From the NCBI GenBank assembly GCA_007131625.1, contig SLQC01000315.1, forward strand, positions 1-20,664: 20,664 nt of DNA, given 5' to 3'. The notes below the pieces were generated by a model. The model was not told where the DNA came from. It searched no databases and saw nothing but the letters and a program-made list of their open reading frames with translations. Positions 16,353-20,664 of this stretch are shown piece after piece (the first letter of the stretch is position 1; every line of letters starts with the position of its first letter). This stretch comes from Balneolales bacterium. GTDB lineage: Bacteria; Bacteroidota; Rhodothermia; Balneolales; Natronogracilivirgulaceae. A program made the position numbers and the translations under genes.

Positions 16353-16754
16353 TTAAGTGCTTCTTTTCAGATAGATTTTTATTGGGTGCAGCAACAGTGC
16401 TGCGGTTAAACAACCGAGGCTATTGGCAATAACATCGCCCAAGCTGGCGGTTCTGTTACTAGGTAGCAGGTATTGCAACACTTCGATCAAGACACCGAAA
16501 AGAATACCCGTCATCATAAGCAGAATTAGATTGATGTGAGCTTTCTGCTTGTATACGATCATATACAGACCGAGGAAAAAAGTCCAACCTCCAAACATAC
16601 CGAAATGGCCGATTTTGTCGTATGAAAAGATTTTGACATCGGGAAGCGTATTGCTCGGAAGCAGCGTCAGTGCCAACATGAGAATAGTCCAAAGAACAAA
16701 AACAGGTGGAATCGCAGCTTTAATATAACGGTAACGCTTAAGTAATTTTGTCAT
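16353..16754 (-). CDS. VanZ-like family membrane protein
   Basis: 133 residues with four predicted membrane helices (about 15-33, 50-68, 75-95, 105-122). The VanZ-like pattern is seen: a D-K-I-G-H-F motif after the first helix loop (residues 46-51), the E-x-L-Q segment in helix three and R-T-A-S-L-G-D-V-I-A-N-S-L-G after it. In the founding family VanZ gives low-level teicoplanin resistance, but most such genes are uncharacterised and resistance should not be inferred. It starts 17 bases after the end of nnr on the same strand and is probably co-transcribed with it. Confidence 0.87.
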   Translation of the reverse strand: MTKLLKRYRYIKAAIPPVFVLWTILMLALTLLPSNTLPDVKIFSYDKIGHFGMFGGWTFFLGLYMIVYKQKAHINLILLMMTGILFGVLIEVLQYLLPSNRTASLGDVIANSLGCLTAALLLHPIKIYLKRST

Positions 16755-16771
16755 AAGAAATCAAAATTCGG

Positions 16772-18481
16772 TCATAAGAGATCTAATGGTTCTGGAAACC
16801 GGGTGCTCAGGGTCGATGTAGCAGTTAGTTTTTGTAATCCGTATATCAATCCCGCCTCACAGGCTGTTTGCGGATTTCCTGTTCGGGAGAAAAACGCAGC
16901 GATGTGTCCTGCAAGTATGTCCCCGAACCCGGCACGCGCAAAGGGAGTGGTATCGTATCCGGTTAACAGAGTGCCGAACCCTCCCGATGTGTGCACCAAA
17001 ACCGGATAGCCTTTTGCCAGAACGGTGCAGCCCAGCCGTTCTGAAAGATTCACGGTTTGATGAAGCCTTGCAGCATCGTCGGATGGTTTAACCTGTGTCA
17101 GGTGCGATAATTCTCCTGTATGAGGTGTAAGGATGACCAGTTCCGGATTTTTTCGTCGGGTAATCGTTTCTTCGTAACCGGTAATGCAGCGCAATCCGTC
17201 GGCATCGATGATAATCGGTCCGCTGCTCTCCCGAATGGTCCGGCGCACAAATTCGGCGGTTTGCTTGTTCCGGCCCACACCTGGCCCGATGACCGTTACT
17301 CCCGGTTTGTCTTGTAAAAAAGCGAGAACTTCATTTGCTTGCTGCTTCGTAAAATATGCCGCATCACTGGGGCCTACCGGTTTTTTAATCAATTCGGGAG
17401 CCTGGGAAGCCATTGCAACCGACCAGGCAGAGGGATGTATCAGGCTGACGGCACCCATCCCGAGTGACCAGGCCGCCCGGGCTGTGTAGAGTGGCGCCCC
17501 GGTGAGTCCCGCCGATCCACCGATAACATGGACGACTCCGTTGTTGTATTTATGCAATGACGATCCGGATAGCCTGGTGTCCACAGTTTTCTGCCGGACG
17601 GTAATTGAGTCCGATGCTGCAGAGTCAGAAGCTGTAGATTCCGAAGCTGCAGAGTACGAAGCTGTCGAATCCGGAATTTCAGTATCCGAATGCATGGAAC
17701 CCACTTGCACAGTACCTGAATGTGATGTGAAATCACTCCGGCGATGGGTGCGGGTGAGAAGGTCCATCGGTTCCCAGTCTTCATCTGTAAGTCGGACTGA
17801 AATAGTCTTTTTGTATGCAAAGGGAAAAGGCAGAGGGATGAATTTCCGGATTCCGGCGCAGGCAGGCCCGTCTCCCAGATAACATCCGAGTTTGCGAAGC
17901 CCGAATTGCAGGGTGAAGTCAGCCCGGATGACAGTGCCCAGGATGTCTCCCGTATCGCAATGCAAACCGGACGGAATGTCCAGTGCACAGACCGGTCGGC
18001 CGGATAGGTTGATCTGTTCGATGATATCAGAAACAGGAGTCTTTACGGTGCTGCGAAGCCCGGTTCCGAACAGGCCGTCGACGATGAGTCCGAATGGTGA
18101 GGGGTCCTGCCACTGATCCCATATGGTAATATCCGGTTTCATCTCCCGTTCAATCTGCTTAAGCCGTTTCAGATTCCGTGCAGCGTCATCCGATAAATCG
18201 CCGGTGCCGAAAACAGGATAAAGTGTTATATGGTATCCGTCATTCAGTAATGCCCGGGCACAAACAAAAGCATCCCCTGCATTATTTCCCTTGCCACACA
18301 CAAAAAGCAGGGGACGGTCTTTCGGAAATTCGGAAGAGATATATACGGCTGCCCCCAGTCCGGCAATTTCCATAAGTGTTTCGCCGGGAATGCCGAGTTC
18401 TTCGATGGTTCGGCGATCCGTCTCCCGGCTCTGTTCGGCCGTTGCCAGCAAAAGATCCTGATGTCTTTTAGGGTAGCGCAT
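16772..18481 (-). CDS. nnr: Bifunctional NAD(P)H-hydrate epimerase / ADP-dependent NAD(P)H-hydrate dehydratase
   Basis: 569 residues. The N-terminal YjeF_N domain (about 10-225) interconverts R and S forms of hydrated NAD(P)H; the C-terminal ribokinase-like domain (about 310-560) dehydrates the S form using ADP. N-terminal motifs are CGKGNNAGDAFV (62-73), GLFGTGL and LDIPSG with D168. The usual GNNGGDG is changed to GNNAGDA. C-terminal motifs are IIDADGL, LTPHTGE (451-457), LAKG, and AGFGDILAG with D521 in place of the usual GGTGDxLxG. A low-complexity Ser/Ala/Thr linker (about 250-305) separates the domains and includes a 15-bp tandem repeat. No ribosome site is visible. It lies 127 bases downstream of proS and 17 bases upstream of the VanZ gene. 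Confidence 0.92.
   Translation of the reverse strand: MRYPKRHQDLLLATAEQSRETDRRTIEELGIPGETLMEIAGLGAAVYISSEFPKDRPLLFVCGKGNNAGDAFVCARALLNDGYHITLYPVFGTGDLSDDAARNLKRLKQIEREMKPDITIWDQWQDPSPFGLIVDGLFGTGLRSTVKTPVSDIIEQINLSGRPVCALDIPSGLHCDTGDILGTVIRADFTLQFGLRKLGCYLGDGPACAGIRKFIPLPFPFAYKKTISVRLTDEDWEPMDLLTRTHRRSDFTSHSGTVQVGSMHSDTEIPDSTASYSAASESTASDSAASDSITVRQKTVDTRLSGSSLHKYNNGVVHVIGGSAGLTGAPLYTARAAWSLGMGAVSLIHPSAWSVAMASQAPELIKKPVGPSDAAYFTKQQANEVLAFLQDKPGVTVIGPGVGRNKQTAEFVRRTIRESSGPIIIDADGLRCITGYEETITRRKNPELVILTPHTGELSHLTQVKPSDDAARLHQTVNLSERLGCTVLAKGYPVLVHTSGGFGTLLTGYDTTPFARAGFGDILAGHIAAFFSRTGNPQTACEAGLIYGLQKLTATSTLSTRFPEPLDLL
17610..17669 (-). repeat. Four 15-bp tandem units in the interdomain linker of nnr
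   Basis: Units begin at 17610, 17625, 17640 and 17655 on the plus-strand coordinates. Units 1 and 3 resemble each other most, as do 2 and 4, implying duplication of a 30-base block. They encode the S-A-A-S / S-T-A-S linker of residues 271-290. Confidence 0.75.
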
Positions 18482-18551
18482 TACAGTTTTCGATATTGAT
18501 TCTATCGTCAGAATATACAGGTTATAATAGATTTCGGATCAGATCAACCGG

Positions 18552-18568
18552 TTGCACATAATGTGCAA
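18552..18568. repeat. Perfect 17-bp inverted repeat between proS and nnr
   Basis: TTGCACAT-A-ATGTGCAA has eight-base arms around one base and overlaps a second palindrome AACCGGTT (18546-18553). It lies within the 127-base gap downstream of proS and about 70 bases upstream of nnr. It could be an operator for nnr or an RNA hairpin; there is no T-run on the minus strand to support a plain terminator. Confidence 0.5.
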
Positions 18569-18608
18569 TCGACTATTATACTGGTAATATAGTATAGGTA
18601 CAATAATA

Positions 18609-20078
18609 TTAGTATGAACGTGCAAAAAGGACCGGGTACGGAGAAGGTTTGCCGGTGACCATGCACTTGCCGGGTTTTTCTTCGATTTCAAGAGGGAGAC
18701 AGCGGATGGTGGCCTTGGTTTCGTTCTTGATTCGCTCCTCGGTTTCCACGGTACCATCCCAGTGGGTATAGACGAATCCACCATGCGTATCCAGTATCTC
18801 TTTGAATTCTTCGTATGTGGTTGCGGTGCGGGTCTGTTCAAGGGTACGTTTCCGTGCGGATTCAAAAAGGGCGGACTGGATGGTTTCCAGCAGTTCGGGA
18901 ATCAGCATTTCGAGACCTTCCCGATCGACGATTTTCTTTTCAAGTGTGTCGCGGCGCGCGAGTTCGACCTTGTTGTTGTCGACATCCCGGGGTCCGATGG
19001 CAATGCGGAGCGGCGTTCCCTCCACTTCGTGCTGAGAAAATTTCCAACCCGGCTTGTATTGATCGCGATCGTCTAATTTTACGCGGATGCCGGCTCCTTT
19101 CAGGGCTTTGAACATGGTGTTGCCGTATTCGATGACGCGGGACTGTTCGTCGTCGTTACGCCAGATCGGAACGATAACCACTTGCGTAGGTGCGAGGCGA
19201 GGAGGCAGGACGAGTCCGTTATCGTCGGAGTGGGTCATGATGAGCCCACCAATCAGACGGGTAGACACCCCCCAACTGGTGGCCCAAACGAATTTTTCCT
19301 TGCCGTCGCGGTCCTGAAAGCGGACGTCAAACGCTTTTGCAAAATTCTGGCCCAGGAAGTGGGACGTTCCGGCCTGAAGCGCCTTGCCGTCCTGCATCAT
19401 CGCTTCGATGCAATATGTGTCGACCGCACCGGCGAAACGCTCCGATTCGGTTTTAATACCAGTGATGACCGGCATGGCCATATAGTCCTCGGCAAAAGTG
19501 CGATAGACATTGAGCATGCGTACAGTCTCTTCGCGGGCCTCTTTTTCGGTGGCGTGTGCGGTATGGCCTTCCTGCCAGAGAAACTCCATGGTGCGCAGGA
19601 ATAAGCGGGTTCGCATCTCCCATCGCACCACATTAGCCCACTGATTGATCAGAATCGGCAGATCCCGGTAGGACTGGATCCAGTCGCGATAGGTGTCCCA
19701 GATAATAGTTTCGGAGGTGGGGCGGACGATCAACTCTTCCTCAAGCTTGGATGCCGGATCAACGGTTACCCCATCCTCCGAGTTGATCAGCCTGCTGTGT
19801 GTGATCACGGCGCACTCTTTTGCGAAGCCTTCTACGTGTTGTGCTTCTTTGGAAAGAAAAGATTTCGGGATGAAGAGCGGAAAATAGGCGTTGCGGTGTC
19901 CGGTTTCCTTGAACATATCGTCCAGTTGGCGCTGCATGTTTTCCCATAGAGAAAAACCGTTCGGTTTGATCACCATGCAGCCTCTTACCGGGGAGTGCGA
20001 AGCCAGTTGTGCTTCCCGGACGACGTCAAGGTACCATTGTGAATAATCTTTTCTTCTTTCCGTGATTTTCTTTGCCAT
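18609..20078 (-). CDS. proS: Prolyl-tRNA synthetase, archaeal/eukaryote-like short form (type 3)
   Basis: 489 residues, the length of the type 3 enzyme without the editing domain found in long bacterial ProS. It charges tRNA-Pro with proline. Class II motifs are visible: motif 2 at 162-177 (RTMEFLWQEGHTAHAT) and motif 3 near 277-294 (GGLIMTHSDDNGLVLPPR). The VRPTSET proline-binding loop (119-125) and the C-terminal half with VIVPI and DHGWDGT-like THWDGTVETEE are also present. The end (IRCLPLE ... GKCMVTGKPSPYPVLFARSY) is the zinc-domain-derived C-terminus with a final Tyr, as in the family. Upstream a 140-base leader follows a candidate promoter core, and the tRNA-Met gene is divergent. Confidence 0.97.
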   Translation of the reverse strand: MAKKITERRKDYSQWYLDVVREAQLASHSPVRGCMVIKPNGFSLWENMQRQLDDMFKETGHRNAYFPLFIPKSFLSKEAQHVEGFAKECAVITHSRLINSEDGVTVDPASKLEEELIVRPTSETIIWDTYRDWIQSYRDLPILINQWANVVRWEMRTRLFLRTMEFLWQEGHTAHATEKEAREETVRMLNVYRTFAEDYMAMPVITGIKTESERFAGAVDTYCIEAMMQDGKALQAGTSHFLGQNFAKAFDVRFQDRDGKEKFVWATSWGVSTRLIGGLIMTHSDDNGLVLPPRLAPTQVVIVPIWRNDDEQSRVIEYGNTMFKALKGAGIRVKLDDRDQYKPGWKFSQHEVEGTPLRIAIGPRDVDNNKVELARRDTLEKKIVDREGLEMLIPELLETIQSALFESARKRTLEQTRTATTYEEFKEILDTHGGFVYTHWDGTVETEERIKNETKATIRCLPLEIEEKPGKCMVTGKPSPYPVLFARSY

Positions 20079-20228
20079 AGTTGGAACGGTAATTTAAGCA
20101 GATTGATGCTGATTAAGTGTGAGATTTAACGCTGATTGCCTTTGATTTTGCGCTGCGCCTGCCGTCTGGTTGGTTGTCTGAAGCAGACGATTGGGAAAAT
20201 ACAGGTTTCCAGCTCCAGATTCATCCGA

Positions 20229-20236
20229 CAAAAATA
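20229..20236 (-). promoter_or_regulatory. Candidate -7 promoter element for proS
   Basis: The minus strand reads TATTTTTG, an exact TAnnTTTG match, about 150 bases before the proS ATG. No -33 partner is clear. The intervening leader contains a small hairpin (GTCTG-AAG-CAGAC as read on the plus strand) but no recognised riboswitch. Confidence 0.35.
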
Positions 20237-20252
20237 AAAAATGGTTTTCCCG

Positions 20253-20281
20253 TTTACTGCTGACGGGAATTTTTATATATT
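20253..20281 (+). promoter_or_regulatory. Candidate promoter of tRNA-Met
   Basis: TTTACT (20253-20258), a 17-base spacer and TATATT (20276-20281) lie 25 bases before the tRNA. The second box extended by two bases (TATATTTG, 20276-20283) also fits the Bacteroidota TAnnTTTG core. Confidence 0.55.
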
Positions 20282-20306
20282 TGTAATCTTGTCAATTTTA
20301 AAATTT

Positions 20307-20380
20307 GGCGTGGTAGCTCAGTTGGTAAGAGCGTCGGATTCATAACCCGGAGGTCGGCGGTTCGATCCCGCCCCACGCTA
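20307..20380 (+). tRNA. tRNA-Met (anticodon CAU)
   Basis: Full cloverleaf: acceptor GGCGTGG/CCACGCT with a G-U first pair, D stem GCTC/GAGC, anticodon loop TTCATAA (anticodon CAT), and T arm GGCGG-TTCGATC-CCGCC; discriminator A. The first pair and the absence of three consecutive GC pairs flanking the anticodon favour elongator Met over initiator. An Ile-type lysidine-modified CAU tRNA is less likely but cannot be fully excluded. CCA is not encoded. Confidence 0.92.
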
Positions 20381-20431
20381 CTCTACGAAGCCGTTTTCCG
20401 GGTAATGGATCAGCCTTTCAAGTTATCCATA

Positions 20432-20632
20432 CTATTCGTGCCATGCTATTCGAGAGTGCGAAACAAAGCAACTCATATTACATGTCACGAACATGTCACC
20501 GAAAAAATATCCGCCAACCATTTCAGTGCCATCAATGTGAAATTCCTCTAAATTCAACGAGGTTTTTCCCTTGTATTCGCCTTTCAGCTTTTGACTCACA
20601 CAGTACGGGAAGTTTACTGATATAATTACTCT
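20432..20632 (-). other. Possible broken coding fragment at the window edge
   Basis: A 67-codon open minus-strand frame without a proper start reads, in part, QKLKGEYKGKTSLNLEEFHI followed by DGTEMVGGYFFGDMFV, which has the look of a beta-rich protein. The neighbouring minus-strand frame (20534-20663) is also open up to the edge, so a frameshifted remnant entering from the right is possible. I do not recognise a family. The rest of 20381-20664 shows no gene. Confidence 0.2.
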
Positions 20633-20664
20633 CTACCGTTCCGGACATATGTGCCAGCGTGTCC

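Noticed and set aside
20079..20228. T-box or other riboswitch in the proS leader
   Set aside because: No T-box sequence or specifier-loop arrangement could be recognised; only one small hairpin is present.
20443..20625. 60-codon plus-strand frame after tRNA-Met
   Set aside because: No ribosome site or domain-like features; the minus-strand frames over the same bases look more protein-like.

Overview
The window looks like chromosomal DNA of a Bacteroidota/Rhodothermota-type bacterium, most plausibly a marine or saline Balneolota relative. This is inferred from several things: TAnnTTTG-like promoter cores, sparse Shine-Dalgarno sites, an archaeal/eukaryote-like (type 3) ProS, a serC-DUF1015 pair, a proline-rich TonB, and a secreted Planctomycete-style heme protein. 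No taxonomic marker gene is present to settle it. There is no rRNA, CRISPR array, transposase or integrase.

Left part (1-10035, + strand) is an exported-hydrolase island. It holds three paralogous purple-acid-phosphatase-like metallophosphoesterases (8-1375, 7294-8697, 8701-10035). They flank a lipoprotein with a beta-propeller, HEAT-like repeats and a C-terminal CxxCH heme site (1384-4491), a LamG-fold lipoprotein (4696-5613), the remnant of a PQQ-type sugar dehydrogenase (5633-5850), and a secreted neutral-ceramidase-fold protein that lacks the usual serine nucleophile (5885-7213). All intact members carry export signals or N-terminal anchors, so the joint role is probably envelope or extracellular attack on phosphorylated or lipid/sugar substrates, with possible electron transfer through the heme protein. 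That role is inference.

Middle (10036-11156) is decaying DNA: a probable fused remnant of a ligand-binding propeller protein and a sorting-tail protein, then a CHRD-domain lipoprotein gene broken by a stop at codon 3 and a frameshift, then tRNA-Thr(CGU) on the minus strand.

Right part (11393-20664) is mostly housekeeping: a rhomboid protease converging on serC, with a DUF1015 gene upstream of serC; a divergent DUF1844 gene followed by an 18-bp minisatellite and a Nudix hydrolase; then a minus-strand block of TonB, VanZ-like protein, bifunctional NAD(P)HX repair enzyme (nnr) and prolyl-tRNA synthetase; finally tRNA-Met(CAU) on the plus strand, divergent from proS. The last 280 bases hold only a possible broken coding fragment.

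The most notable observations are the three-phosphatase/heme-protein/ceramidase-fold cluster, the three independent gene remnants, an in-frame tandem duplication inside the first phosphatase, and small tandem repeats in or beside otherwise conserved genes.
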